Below the pieces are notes generated by a model. It did not search any database and was not told the DNA's origin. It saw nothing but the letters and a program-made list of their open reading frames with translations. DNA of 33,258 nucleotides from Bacteroidota bacterium (GTDB lineage: Bacteria > Bacteroidota > Ignavibacteria > Ignavibacteriales > Melioribacteraceae): NCBI GenBank assembly GCA_021824635.1, contig JAKAKD010000050.1, positions 1 to 33,258 of the forward strand, given 5' to 3'. The position numbers and the translations under genes are program-made. Positions within the stretch are counted from its first letter, which is position 1. Every line of letters starts with the position of its first letter. This document shows positions 18,370 to 27,251 of this stretch, piece by piece.

Positions 18370-19002
18370 ATGGGAAATGTGTTAAGCATTCTTTTTTGTT
18401 TATCGTTGTTCTATGTCTCTATTACTTCACGAGTAAAAGGATACGTAACTGTTTTGCAAATACAAGGCGTACTGCTATCCTTAATAATTGTAATTCCGTT
18501 TATTTACCCGTTCTCCATTTACGGAATAATCCTTCCCGCTACACTCTTACTGGTTAAAGTGTTTCTTATTCCTAGATATATAAATAAAATTATTCTTGAT
18601 CTCGATATTAGAAGAGTGATAGATCCCACCATACAGCAATTTTCTTTTTTACTTCTTGTCATTGCGACAATGGTTGTAATATTTGTAGTCTCAAACATCC
18701 TTTCCCAAAGCACCGAATTGAATGTGATTCCTTTTGCAAGCGGATTCTCTGCAATCGTAATTGGTATTTATATAATAATGTTTCGTAGAAAACTTATCGT
18801 TCATGTTGCCGGTTTTCTGATTTTGGAAAACGGGATCTTCCTTTTCGGTACTGCCGTTGCCTCAGAACTCCCGATGATGATTGAATTGGGGACATTACTT
18901 GATGTGTTTGTTGTTGTCTTTCTAATGGGAATCGCGATAAATAAAATCAGTACAACCCTAGATGGGTTTGATGTTACCGCGCTTGGGAGGTTAAAAGACT
19001 GA
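18370..19002 (+). CDS. hyfE: HyfE-like small membrane subunit
   Basis: A 210-residue, all-membrane protein with about six helices. The HyfE signature is in the last third: RRKLIVHVAGFLILENGIFL followed by FGTA, then ELGTLLDVFVVVFLMGI. Part of it is related to NuoK of complex I; the Glu of LENGIF corresponds to the conserved membrane Glu. It starts 7 bases after hyfC and its TGA overlaps the next ATG (TGATG), so the operon is continuous. Known relatives are found in hydrogenase-4, formate hydrogenlyase-like and Ehr complexes, but not in complex I itself as this longer form. Confidence 0.9.
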   Translation: MGNVLSILFCLSLFYVSITSRVKGYVTVLQIQGVLLSLIIVIPFIYPFSIYGIILPATLLLVKVFLIPRYINKIILDLDIRRVIDPTIQQFSFLLLVIATMVVIFVVSNILSQSTELNVIPFASGFSAIVIGIYIIMFRRKLIVHVAGFLILENGIFLFGTAVASELPMMIELGTLLDVFVVVFLMGIAINKISTTLDGFDVTALGRLKD

Positions 19003-20456
19003 TGTTCGAGTTTTTCATTTTCATATTGCTTCCGCTAATAACATCGTTATTCTGTTCTGTTGTAAAGAACCTTCGCATTCAGTATTCTGTTTCGTTGAGT
19101 GTAAGTGTTCTTCATTTAATTCTGGCACTAAGTGTTTTTCTTGGATACTATCATACAAATTTACCGTTCTTCTTCAGCGTTGATTCGTTGAGCAAATTTT
19201 TCCTTCTGATTCTTTCAAATGTTTACTTCTGGGTTGTGCTTGTTTCTTTCTCATATTTGAAAAGACCGGTTACACATGCAGCCGAGAAGAGCAAAGGATT
19301 TTACTTTTTACTTCTTAATTTTTATTTGGCGGCAAATTCCGCGGCAATGTTAAGCAACCATTTCGGAATGTATTGGGTTGCTGCAGAAGCAACTACATTA
19401 AGTGTTGCCCCTCTAATCTATTTCTACCGCAACGAAGAAGCCCTCGAAGCAATGTGGAAATATCTTTTCTTAGTATCAATCGGAATTGCATTTGCTTTTA
19501 TAGGCATCCTATTCTTAACACTCTCAGCCAAAGGTTCAATTCTCGAAGGGAAACAATTATTCTTTTGGGAATTTATTAGGAACGCTAAACAATTAAATCC
19601 AATCTGGTTAAAAGCGAGTTTCATATTCATCTTTGTTGGATTAAGCACAAAAATAGGAATAGCGCCGATGCATTCCGGCGATGTTGATGCTACGAGTAAT
19701 GCGCCGAGTCCAATTGCCGCATTGATGTCCGGCTCTCTTCGTTTAACTGCGCTGATGGGTGTTCTCCGCATCTTTGAAATAATTCGACCTACATCTTCGT
19801 ATGAATTTGCAAAAACAATTCTCATAATCGGCGGATTGCTTTCACTTTTTGTAGCGTTCGTTTTTATGTTCAAAGTAACCAATTATAAACGAATGCTCGC
19901 CTACTCGAGTGTTGAACATTTGGGATTAATAACTTTAGGAATAGGAATCGGAGGTCTAGCTTTTGTAGGCGCTATGTATCATGCAATTTATAATTCAATA
20001 ATGAAAGTAATTTTATTTCTTACTGCCGGAAATATTCACAGCAAATACAAATCAAGAGAAGTTTCAAAAGTAACATCAGTTTTAAATAGAATGCCGAAAA
20101 CCGGCTGGTTATTTCTTTTGGCATTCTTAGGAATTTCCGGTATTCCACCATTCGGAATATTTTTCAGTGAAATAAAAATTTTTGAAGGAATGCTTTTTTC
20201 AAACAAACCGGCCCTTCTTGTATTAACAATGTTCTTCCTTCTTTTTATCTTTATTAATATGGGCAAGATTATTTTCTTTATGCTTTATAAGAAAAACGAT
20301 AACGACAATTCTGAAATAGGAAATGAACATTTTGATTTCATCCATTTGACTGTAATTCTTCTTTTAATTCTATTAACAACAATATCCGTTCTTTCGCCGG
20401 ATGTTATTTATCAGAACATTATTAACATCACAAAAGATTTTGGTATGAATTTATGA
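19002..20456 (+). CDS. hyfF: HyfF-like second antiporter-type membrane subunit
   Basis: A 484-residue NuoL/M/N-type membrane protein, HyfF branch. The proton-path residues are kept: Glu129 in YWVAAEATTL, Lys217 in GLSTKIGIAPMH, Lys296 in KRMLAYSSVEHLG, His327 in MYHAIYNS and Lys335. One difference is clear: the segment usually read as WLPDAH after APMH is here SGDVDATS (224-231), so a loop of the half-closed helix region is altered. It overlaps hyfE by one base and the next gene by four (ATGA). With HyfB it gives the complex two antiporter-like modules, as in hydrogenase-4. Confidence 0.92.
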   Translation: MFEFFIFILLPLITSLFCSVVKNLRIQYSVSLSVSVLHLILALSVFLGYYHTNLPFFFSVDSLSKFFLLILSNVYFWVVLVSFSYLKRPVTHAAEKSKGFYFLLLNFYLAANSAAMLSNHFGMYWVAAEATTLSVAPLIYFYRNEEALEAMWKYLFLVSIGIAFAFIGILFLTLSAKGSILEGKQLFFWEFIRNAKQLNPIWLKASFIFIFVGLSTKIGIAPMHSGDVDATSNAPSPIAALMSGSLRLTALMGVLRIFEIIRPTSSYEFAKTILIIGGLLSLFVAFVFMFKVTNYKRMLAYSSVEHLGLITLGIGIGGLAFVGAMYHAIYNSIMKVILFLTAGNIHSKYKSREVSKVTSVLNRMPKTGWLFLLAFLGISGIPPFGIFFSEIKIFEGMLFSNKPALLVLTMFFLLFIFINMGKIIFFMLYKKNDNDNSEIGNEHFDFIHLTVILLLILLTTISVLSPDVIYQNIINITKDFGMNL

Positions 20457-21931
20457 TGCCGCTCGAAGTTCAAAACAACCAGTCATTCGATCTTGCCGCA
20501 ATTCCTTTTGAGGATAGAAAAAATTTTAGAGATGCAGTCTTAGAGGAATTATCTAACGGTAACAGAATGATCGGACTCTATCCAATTGAAAAAACTCATT
20601 CGGAAAAATTAATAGCTCTTTTTGCTGAACCGGATTCTTCAATGATTCATATTATCGGTGGAATATTTGACGAGCATAATCTACAATTTGAAAGCTGGGC
20701 AAATGAATTTCCACAGACAAATTACTACGAATGCGAACTTTCAGAAAATTATGGATATCTACCGTTAAATCATCCATGGCTTAGACCGGTTAGAAAACAG
20801 AATTTTATTTTGGGTGACAAGCCGTATCATTTTTACAGAATGGATGGGGAAGAAATTCACGAAGTTGCTGTCGGTCCAATTCACGCCGGTGTTATTGAGC
20901 CGGGACATTTCCGCTTTCAATGCCATGGAGAATTGGTTTATAATCTTGAAATTAATTTGGGTTATCAGCACAGAGGAATTGAGAAATTATTACTCAACTC
21001 AAATCCGCTACAAAGAATTATTCTCTCGGAATCAATTGCCGGAGATACTGTTATAGGACATTCTCACGCACACTGTAATGCAATAGAAAATTTATCCAAT
21101 ACCCAGGTAAGTTTTCGCGCGCAAGTTGTTCGTTCTATCGCAGAAGAGATTGAAAGAATTGCAATGCATCTATCGGGATTAGGAGGTGTTGCCAACGATA
21201 TCGGATTTGCGTTGGTTTCTTCTTCATACGGCCGACTTCGCACACTCGCAATAAATAGTCTTGCTTTATTATGCGGTTCAAGATTCGGACGCGGCTTATT
21301 TATCTATGGGGGAGTTCGTTTTGATTATACAGATGAAATCATTGAAGAAACAATTGCAAATCTTCAGATCATAAAAAATGATGTTGCTGTAATCAACGAA
21401 TATTTATTTTCTTCTACAGGTGTATTAACCAGATTTGAGAATACCGGAATCATATCAAAAGAATCCGCACAACAGATTGGAATGGTAGGTCTAGCCGCGC
21501 GTTCGAGCGGACTTGAGAATGACGCACGAGTTCAATTCCCATACGGCGCTTACCGCTACAATCCAGTGTCTCTAATAACTTTGTCAAGCGGAGATGTTTT
21601 TGCACGGGCTCGCTTACGCGCATTAGAAATAGATGAATCGCTAAAATTCATTAATGACCAATTAGAAAACCTTCCGCAAGGTGAGATAAAAACCAATGTT
21701 GAAAATATAATTGCGAAAAAAGGAGTAATATCAATTACAGAAGGTTGGAGGGGAGAAATAATCCATACGGTTTTCACAGACGAAAAAGGAAATTTAGCAC
21801 TGTATAAAATCAAAGATCCTTCATTTAATAATTGGTATGGATTAAGTCTGGCGTTACGCAGGACTGCAATTTCAGATTTTCCGTTATGCAATAAAAGTTT
21901 TGATCTGTCTTATGCCGGACACGATTTATAA
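20453..21931 (+). CDS. hyfG: HyfG/NuoCD-like large subunit lacking the Ni-Fe ligands
   Basis: A 492-residue peripheral subunit with a NuoC-like N-terminal domain (about 1-105) fused to a NuoD/hydrogenase large-subunit domain (VGPIHAGVIEPGHFRFQ, INLGYQHRGIEKL, RSIAEEIERIAMHLSGLGG). True [NiFe] hydrogenases hold the metal with CxxC pairs near each end. Here the first pair is AGDT (Ala196, Thr199 in ESIAGDTVIGHS) and the second is SYAG (Ser486, Gly489 in FDLSYAGHDL), so all four cysteines are missing although the flanking residues align. It also ends at that point without the C-terminal extension that maturation proteases cut. The protein is thus not a hydrogenase. The empty cavity may bind a quinone or another small carrier, as in complex I. 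Two ATGs in tandem (20453, 20456) are both possible starts. Confidence 0.92.
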   Translation: MMPLEVQNNQSFDLAAIPFEDRKNFRDAVLEELSNGNRMIGLYPIEKTHSEKLIALFAEPDSSMIHIIGGIFDEHNLQFESWANEFPQTNYYECELSENYGYLPLNHPWLRPVRKQNFILGDKPYHFYRMDGEEIHEVAVGPIHAGVIEPGHFRFQCHGELVYNLEINLGYQHRGIEKLLLNSNPLQRIILSESIAGDTVIGHSHAHCNAIENLSNTQVSFRAQVVRSIAEEIERIAMHLSGLGGVANDIGFALVSSSYGRLRTLAINSLALLCGSRFGRGLFIYGGVRFDYTDEIIEETIANLQIIKNDVAVINEYLFSSTGVLTRFENTGIISKESAQQIGMVGLAARSSGLENDARVQFPYGAYRYNPVSLITLSSGDVFARARLRALEIDESLKFINDQLENLPQGEIKTNVENIIAKKGVISITEGWRGEIIHTVFTDEKGNLALYKIKDPSFNNWYGLSLALRRTAISDFPLCNKSFDLSYAGHDL

Positions 21932-21960
21932 AATTTCATTAAGGTCATCAAAATATTTTT

Positions 21961-22713
21961 ATGAAAGAAGTAATAAAAGTTAGAATACTTCAGGGCGATC
22001 CGATTGTTCATGATGTTCGACATGCCCAATTTCCGCCTTTATACAGAGGCTTACCTTCTATTGCAGATAAACCTTGTTTTGATAATTGCAGAAAATGCGT
22101 TGACGTTTGTCCAACGAGTGCAATCGAATTGAATCCGGTTAGAATTAATTTGGGGTTGTGTGTGTTCTGTCCGCTGTGCGAAGAAACATGTCCCGAAAGA
22201 ATAATTCATTTTACGAACGATTATCATTTATCGGCAAGTTTTGAAGAACAACTTATAGTTACAAAAGAAACAAATAAAATCACTCCCGAAAAGGCATCGG
22301 AGAAAATCAAAAAGTATTTTGGTAAATCGCTTAAGCTCCGACAAATTTCTGCCGGCGGCTGCAACGGATGTGAACTTGAACTTAATGCTCTTAGCAATGT
22401 TAACTTTGATATGGGCCGCTATGGAATTGAGTTTGTTGCCTCACCACGTCATGCAGACGGCGTTGTTCTAACCGGACCAATCACAAAAAATATGACAAAG
22501 GCAACAGATATTTGTTTTGAAGCAGTTCCTCATCCAAAAATAATTATTCTTTTCGGCGCTTGTGCAATTTCCGGCGGTATCTTTCAAAATTCAGATCAGA
22601 TTGAAAGAGAATTTTTAATGAAAAATAAAATTGATCTCTTCATTCCGGGCTGTCCTCCTCATCCTCTAACATTCATAAATGGATTACTTGATTGGCTGGA
22701 TAAAAAAGGATAA
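21961..22713 (+). CDS. Fusion of 2[4Fe-4S] ferredoxin and NuoB-like small subunit
   Basis: A 250-residue protein that joins two subunits which are separate in hydrogenase-4 (HyfH and HyfI). The N-terminal ferredoxin has two cluster motifs, Cys39/43/46/50 (the first spacing is C-x3-C, one longer than usual) and Cys67/70/73/77. The NuoB-like domain (from ~120) has Cys134 and Cys137 in GGCNGCELE, Cys201 in FGACAISGG and Cys231 in PGCPPHP. This is the hydrogenase-type C-x2-C pattern rather than the adjacent Cys pair of complex I. So three [4Fe-4S] clusters could lead electrons to the large subunit's cavity. The gene starts 29 bases after the large subunit with a weak ribosome site and ends the cluster. 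The fusion order (ferredoxin first) is clear in the sequence. Confidence 0.9.
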   Translation: MKEVIKVRILQGDPIVHDVRHAQFPPLYRGLPSIADKPCFDNCRKCVDVCPTSAIELNPVRINLGLCVFCPLCEETCPERIIHFTNDYHLSASFEEQLIVTKETNKITPEKASEKIKKYFGKSLKLRQISAGGCNGCELELNALSNVNFDMGRYGIEFVASPRHADGVVLTGPITKNMTKATDICFEAVPHPKIIILFGACAISGGIFQNSDQIEREFLMKNKIDLFIPGCPPHPLTFINGLLDWLDKKG

Positions 22714-23321
22714 CCGCCTTTCTTCTTATTTTGTAAATCAAGAACTGTAGTAATGTAAATAGTTTCGTTGAAATTCTCACGAAAGATTTTTGCGCCGTGT
22801 ATCTTATGTTATGTTTTTACTACATGATTTTTTATTTTTTAACAAGCATTCGTTTTTAGTTTAATTACTCTGCGATTGGAATAAAATTTAACAGAAGGAA
22901 ACATTCTTAATAAATAATTGTTAAAACGAAATTGATATTGTAAAAGGAAACACAATGCATTTTACAAAAAAATCTTATTTATTTATTGGAATAGCGGTTC
23001 TGATACTTGCGTTGATAATTATTATTAAAATTGCAGCGGGTGATTCATCAAAACGACCTATTCTCAAACCGGTTGTTGTATTAGATTTTTCAGTTTGATC
23101 AAAATCTACCTGCTAGCTCAGCATAAATGATTAGAAGGAATAATTGCTCGAGTCCGCCTCATAAATTAGTATAGATTTTCTACTATTTCGCCTTACTAAA
23201 ATACCTTTGCAGATTTTTCAAAGAATATTTTTCTATTACAGTAATTGTTTAAACCTTTTGCTGTTATGAAACATCTAATAAACCAATGAATAATTCCATT
23301 ATTAAATAATAAGCAGCTAAG
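22714..23321. other. Gap after the Ehr-type cluster, with one small gene
   Basis: It begins with a weak hairpin overlapping the stop codon (AAAGG/CCTTT, 22705-22721) followed by a T-rich run, possibly a leaky terminator. The only coding feature I support is the 47-residue peptide gene at 22955-23098. 23099-23321 is AT-rich and I see nothing in it except the presumed promoter of the glycosyltransferase gene. Confidence 0.6.
22955..23098 (+). CDS. 47-residue single-span membrane peptide
   Basis: ATG with AAAAGGAAA a few bases upstream, opening a 47-codon frame that ends in TGA. The peptide has a short basic N-terminus (MHFTKKS), one membrane helix (YLFIGIAVLILALIIIIKI) and a short soluble tail (DSSKRPILKPVVV). 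Good ribosome site, clear membrane segment and basic-inside arrangement favour a real gene. It lies 240 bases after the Ehr-type cluster. It could be an accessory peptide of that complex, or be unrelated; I cannot tell. Confidence 0.5.
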   Translation: MHFTKKSYLFIGIAVLILALIIIIKIAAGDSSKRPILKPVVVLDFSV

Positions 23322-24446
23322 TTGAGAATATTAATAACATGTCTTTCGCAAAGTTGGGGTGGAATGGAAATGTATTCGCTTCAAACGGCAGAACTATTAA
23401 TTAAATCTGGGTTTGAAGTTGACCTTTTGTGCTTCCCGAATTCTCATCTTCACATAGAAGCTGAAAAAAGAGGAATTTCCACTTACCAGCTAGAATTTTC
23501 AAAATACTTTAGTCCAATTCAGATAGTAAAGCTTCGTTCTATTCTAAACATTCGAAGATACGATCTAATCCATGCTGAAGCCACTCGAGATTTATGGTTG
23601 GTTGTACCCGCACTAAAATTGGCTTCACTAAAAACTCCGTTGCTACTTACAAAGCATGTGGGTTCGTATATCATTAAAAAAGATTTCATGCACAAATGGA
23701 TTTATAAAAGAGTAAATATTGCTCTTGCAATAAGTGGAGTCATCAAGAAAAACCTTATTGATACAACACCGCTTCCGGAGGAAAAGATAATTTTACTCCA
23801 CAATTCAATTGATGTGGATAGATTTAATCCGGAGAAAACAAACAATCTGATCATAAGAAATGGATTTAACCTTGCCGATGATGAAATTTTAATTGGTATG
23901 AATGCGCGGTTTAGCCCCGGCAAAGGTCACGAAGAATTTTTGTATGCGGCTAATGAATTAAACAAACGGTTCAAGAATATAAAATATCTTGTAGTGGGAG
24001 GTCCAAGCAAAGGAGAAGATAGTTATGAAACCAAAATTAAAGAGATGGCTTCGAGTTTAGATCTGGATGGTAAAGTAATTTTCACGGGGTTCAGAAATGA
24101 TATACCGGAGATACTGGCATCTCTCGATATTTTTGTTTTCCCATCTCATGCAGAAGCATTTGGATTAGCCCTTGTTGAAGCAATGAGTATGAAATTACCT
24201 TCGGTATGTTCAAACTCAGATGGTGTTCTTGATATAGCCGTTGACAGGGAAACTTCATTCCTATTCCAAAATGAAAACTATCACGATCTTTCAAAAAAAC
24301 TTTCTGAATTGATAACTCACCCGGAGAATAGGTTTAAGTTAGGAAATGCTGCGCGGCAAAGAGTAGTCAAATACTTTAGCACAGATTTCATTACATCTCA
24401 ACTAATTAACATCTACAACGACCAAATTAATCAAAAAGTAGTTTGA
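23322..24446 (+). CDS. GT-B glycosyltransferase, family 4
   Basis: A 374-residue retaining glycosyltransferase with two Rossmann-like domains. The N-terminal acceptor domain opens with RILITCLSQSWGGMEMYSLQ (the Gly-Gly loop). The donor domain has NARFSPGKGHEEFL (Arg196, Lys201), VVGGPSKGED and the E-x7-E motif HAEAFGLALVEAMS (Glu278, Glu286), which bind the sugar nucleotide. It probably adds a hexose to a lipid-linked or surface glycan. The start is TTG at 23322: an in-frame TAA at 23310-23312 leaves only three codons before it, and the next ATG would cut the GG loop. It is a lone gene, convergent with the ROK kinase gene. Acceptor and donor are unknown. Confidence 0.92.
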   Translation: MRILITCLSQSWGGMEMYSLQTAELLIKSGFEVDLLCFPNSHLHIEAEKRGISTYQLEFSKYFSPIQIVKLRSILNIRRYDLIHAEATRDLWLVVPALKLASLKTPLLLTKHVGSYIIKKDFMHKWIYKRVNIALAISGVIKKNLIDTTPLPEEKIILLHNSIDVDRFNPEKTNNLIIRNGFNLADDEILIGMNARFSPGKGHEEFLYAANELNKRFKNIKYLVVGGPSKGEDSYETKIKEMASSLDLDGKVIFTGFRNDIPEILASLDIFVFPSHAEAFGLALVEAMSMKLPSVCSNSDGVLDIAVDRETSFLFQNENYHDLSKKLSELITHPENRFKLGNAARQRVVKYFSTDFITSQLINIYNDQINQKVV

Positions 24447-24470
24447 TTTTGCTACCGAGTCTGTTGTTTA

Positions 24471-25436
24471 TCAATTAAGCTTGTTCAATTCATTCCATAT
24501 TAATGCGCTCGCACCTAAAACTGCGGCATGTGCGCCGGGTAATGCCGATGGAATAAGCTTTACTTTATTTTTGAAAATGTTGAGCATGAATTCTTCCATG
24601 TATTGTTTCGTCGGAAGAAATATCAAGTCGCCTGCATTTGCAAGTCCCCCGAAAAGAATTATGGCTTCCGGACTTAAATGTGCAACAGCATCCGCAAGTT
24701 TTAATCCCAGCACTTTAGCTGTGTAATCAAATGCTTTTAATGCAAGTTGATCTCCGCGAGTTGCAGCATCGGCAATATCTTTTGCACTCAACTGACCGAA
24801 ACTGATTTCACGTAGTCCGCTGGGGATATTAGTAGTTCCGATTAATTCAAAAACAGTCCTTCGTATTCCGCTTGCCGATGCATAAGTTTCAAGACAACCT
24901 CTTCTTCCGCACCCGCACTCGCGTCCGTTCATATCAACAATTGTGTGACCGATCTCCCCGGCAAATCCATCCGCACCATAAACAAGTTCACCGTTTACTA
25001 CTATTCCGCTGCCAAGCCCGGTGCCGAGTGTTATTACAATAAAATCTTTCATCCCTTTTGCAGCACCGAATATCATTTCGCCGATCGCGGCTGCATTTGC
25101 ATCGTTTGTTATGGCGGCAGGGAGAGAAGAATATTTTTTTACCAGATCAATAACATTTACCATTCCCCAGTTTAGATTTGGAGGAAGTTCAACCGTTCCT
25201 TTATAATAATTTGCATTGGGAGCGCCAATACCGATTCCGGCTAATTTATAATCATTAGAAAATTTTTTGAAATCATTATTGATGTTCAAAAACAACCTTT
25301 CGAATAATTGATCTGCATTTTGTTCAGAATGAGTAGGGATAGATGATTCATAAATGCAGTTACCTTCCTTATCTACAAAACCAAAAACTGTGTTCGTACC
25401 GCCGACATCAATTCCTATTGCAATTTTTGTATTCAT
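24471..25436 (-). CDS. ROK family sugar kinase (glucokinase-like)
   Basis: A 321-residue cytoplasmic kinase. The phosphate loop is GIDVGGTNTVFGF (9-20), the catalytic base Asp112 lies in ITNDANAAAIGE, and sugar contacts Glu161 and His164 lie in FAGEIGHT. The zinc site is His164 with Cys174, Cys176 and Cys181 (CGCGRRGCLE). These are all expected for glucokinase/fructokinase-type ROK enzymes; no DNA-binding domain is fused. It begins 2 bases after the stop of the MFS sugar transporter gene, so uptake and phosphorylation are encoded together. The hexose (glucose, fructose, mannose or an amino sugar) is not decided by sequence. Confidence 0.93.
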   Translation of the reverse strand: MNTKIAIGIDVGGTNTVFGFVDKEGNCIYESSIPTHSEQNADQLFERLFLNINNDFKKFSNDYKLAGIGIGAPNANYYKGTVELPPNLNWGMVNVIDLVKKYSSLPAAITNDANAAAIGEMIFGAAKGMKDFIVITLGTGLGSGIVVNGELVYGADGFAGEIGHTIVDMNGRECGCGRRGCLETYASASGIRRTVFELIGTTNIPSGLREISFGQLSAKDIADAATRGDQLALKAFDYTAKVLGLKLADAVAHLSPEAIILFGGLANAGDLIFLPTKQYMEEFMLNIFKNKVKLIPSALPGAHAAVLGASALIWNELNKLN

Positions 25437-25438
25437 TG

Positions 25439-26941
25439 TTATGCCTTTACTGTAATGTATGATGGTTTATGTCCCTTAAATCCGTAATAAGCAATGTAGA
25501 TGTAACAAAGAACCGGAATAAAAAATGCGTGATGAATTCCGATATTATCGGCAAAGAATCCTTGAACAACTGGAAGTATAGCGCCGCCAACTATTGCCGT
25601 ACATAAAATTCCGGATGCTTGACCGGTATGTTTTCCAAGACCGTCAATTGCAAGAGTAAAAATTGTTGGAAACATTATTGAATTGAACATTCCAACGGCA
25701 AGAATTGTCCACATTGCAACAGCGCCAAAAGTTAACATCGATGCAACAACCAAGCAAGCAGCACAAATTGCTAGTATGGTCAAAGTTCTAGCCGGTTTTC
25801 GCAGTCCAAAATTGAATGCCGCAAAATTTACAACCACAAAAAGCAAAAACGTTAACGTTCTGCTGAAATTAATTATCGAAATGTCTGATAGATTTTTATA
25901 TTCATCAGTAACAACAGCAGAAAGAATAATTGCAAGAATAAATACTAATGCGGAGAAAATATTTTTCTTTTTTGTGTTGGTAATTCCGGATAGGAGTATC
26001 GAACCGAAAAATCTTCCAATCATTGCCCCGCCCCAATATAATGAAACATATTTGCCAGCATCTGATTCTTTTAATCCAGCTATGAACGGCTGTCCAATAT
26101 AATTAACAAGAAAACTCCCTATTGAGACTTCACCGCCTACATAAAGAAAAATTGCAATCGCACCGAAAACAAGATGTTTGTATCCCCACGCGCTTTTATG
26201 CATATCGTGGTAATTAACACCCTCATCACCGCTTGCTTTAACCTCCGACGCTTCAATCCTAGGTAACTTAATAACTGCAAAGACAGCGGCAATGACAAAC
26301 AACGCCGCGGCTAGACCTAAATATGGCACTTGAACCGCGCTTGATTCTGCTAACTTATAAACAGAAATTTGTTCAGGGCTCATCGATTTAAAATCTACAG
26401 CAGTCTTTACTGCAAGAGAAAGAATGATAAGCGAGCCAAGGTAAGGGGCAATTGTAGTTCCAACAGAGTTGAATGCCTGTGTAAGATTTAATCTGCTCGA
26501 TGCTGTTTCCGGTTTGCCTAGAATTGCCACATAGGGATTAGCAGCAACCTGTAAAATTGTAATTCCAGAAGCAAGAACAAACAGAGAACCAAGAAAAATA
26601 TAATATGATTGAATACCGGCGGCTGGATAAAACAATAAACAACCAATACCCGCGGTAATCAATCCGATCACAATTCCATTTTTATAACCAATCTTTTCAA
26701 CCATCATTCCAGCCGGTATTGATATAATAGCATACGCTGTGAAAAAGCTAAATTGTATCAACATAACTTGAGTGTAATTCAAAGTGAAAATTGCTTTGAG
26801 ATGCGGGATGAGAATATCATTCAAGCAGGTTATGAATCCCCACATAAAAAATAACGATGTAAGAACTGTTAGAGCGAAATTATAATTCTGTCCGCTTTCT
26901 GTTGTTCTATTGTTGTTTGATGTCGTTGCAATAGAAGCCAT
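25439..26941 (-). CDS. FucP-type MFS sugar:proton symporter
   Basis: A 500-residue membrane transporter with 12 predicted helices. It has the fucose/galactose/glucose symporter family pattern: [19 protein letters not shown] near the start, [37 protein letters not shown], and [20 protein letters not shown] followed by [11 protein letters not shown]. The Asn and Asp/Glu of the first helix, used in proton coupling, are visible. GAGGAG lies just before the ATG. It is the first gene of a two-gene unit with the ROK kinase. The substrate is probably glucose or galactose rather than fucose, because the partner is a ROK kinase and no fucose genes are seen; this is inferred. Confidence 0.92.
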   Translation of the reverse strand: MASIATTSNNNRTTESGQNYNFALTVLTSLFFMWGFITCLNDILIPHLKAIFTLNYTQVMLIQFSFFTAYAIISIPAGMMVEKIGYKNGIVIGLITAGIGCLLFYPAAGIQSYYIFLGSLFVLASGITILQVAANPYVAILGKPETASSRLNLTQAFNSVGTTIAPYLGSLIILSLAVKTAVDFKSMSPEQISVYKLAESSAVQVPYLGLAAALFVIAAVFAVIKLPRIEASEVKASGDEGVNYHDMHKSAWGYKHLVFGAIAIFLYVGGEVSIGSFLVNYIGQPFIAGLKESDAGKYVSLYWGGAMIGRFFGSILLSGITNTKKKNIFSALVFILAIILSAVVTDEYKNLSDISIINFSRTLTFLLFVVVNFAAFNFGLRKPARTLTILAICAACLVVASMLTFGAVAMWTILAVGMFNSIMFPTIFTLAIDGLGKHTGQASGILCTAIVGGAILPVVQGFFADNIGIHHAFFIPVLCYIYIAYYGFKGHKPSYITVKA

Positions 26942-27251
26942 TCATTACTCCTCATTATTTGAATTTTTCCATTAATTTATAAATAGAAAATAAGCAGATA
27001 AAAAATATAATTCCGATTATTTGCCCATAGAATTCATTTTTTTGCCTTTGATTAATCTACAGTTAGAAACCGGAGAATTGTATACTTCGAAGCCGTAGGA
27101 AGACGTAATCCAGAATATGGTGGTTTCAACCGTTTGTGATCTTGCAATGGTGGGTTAGAGTTGTAGGCAGAGGAGACAAAAAATTTTTATTGAATGTGAA
27201 TTACCTAAAAATATATAGAGGTTATCATTGTTACGGATTAGAATATATCGC
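26942..27251. other. Intergenic, no gene recognised
   Basis: It should contain the promoter of the minus-strand transporter-kinase unit. A minus-strand stretch (about 27058-27180) is open for ~40 codons without a start codon or ribosome site, and its base composition is less AT-rich than its surroundings. I do not call it a gene. No repeat or hairpin with a T-run was found. Confidence 0.5.

Noticed and set aside
20453-22713. Catalytic group 4 [NiFe] hydrogenase or formate hydrogenlyase
   Set aside because: All four Ni-Fe cysteine positions are replaced and no maturation genes are present.
15457-22713. Complex I (NADH dehydrogenase) operon
   Set aside because: Subunits match the HyfB/C/E/F/G branch, the small subunit has C-x2-C rather than adjacent cysteines, and NuoA, J, K, N and EFG are missing.
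27058-27069. 12-base match CTACAGTTAGAA with 32144-32155
   Set aside because: A match of this length is expected by chance in an AT-rich window this size.
27058-27180. Minus-strand open stretch of ~40 codons
   Set aside because: No start codon or ribosome site and bounded by stops; could be a remnant but cannot be supported.
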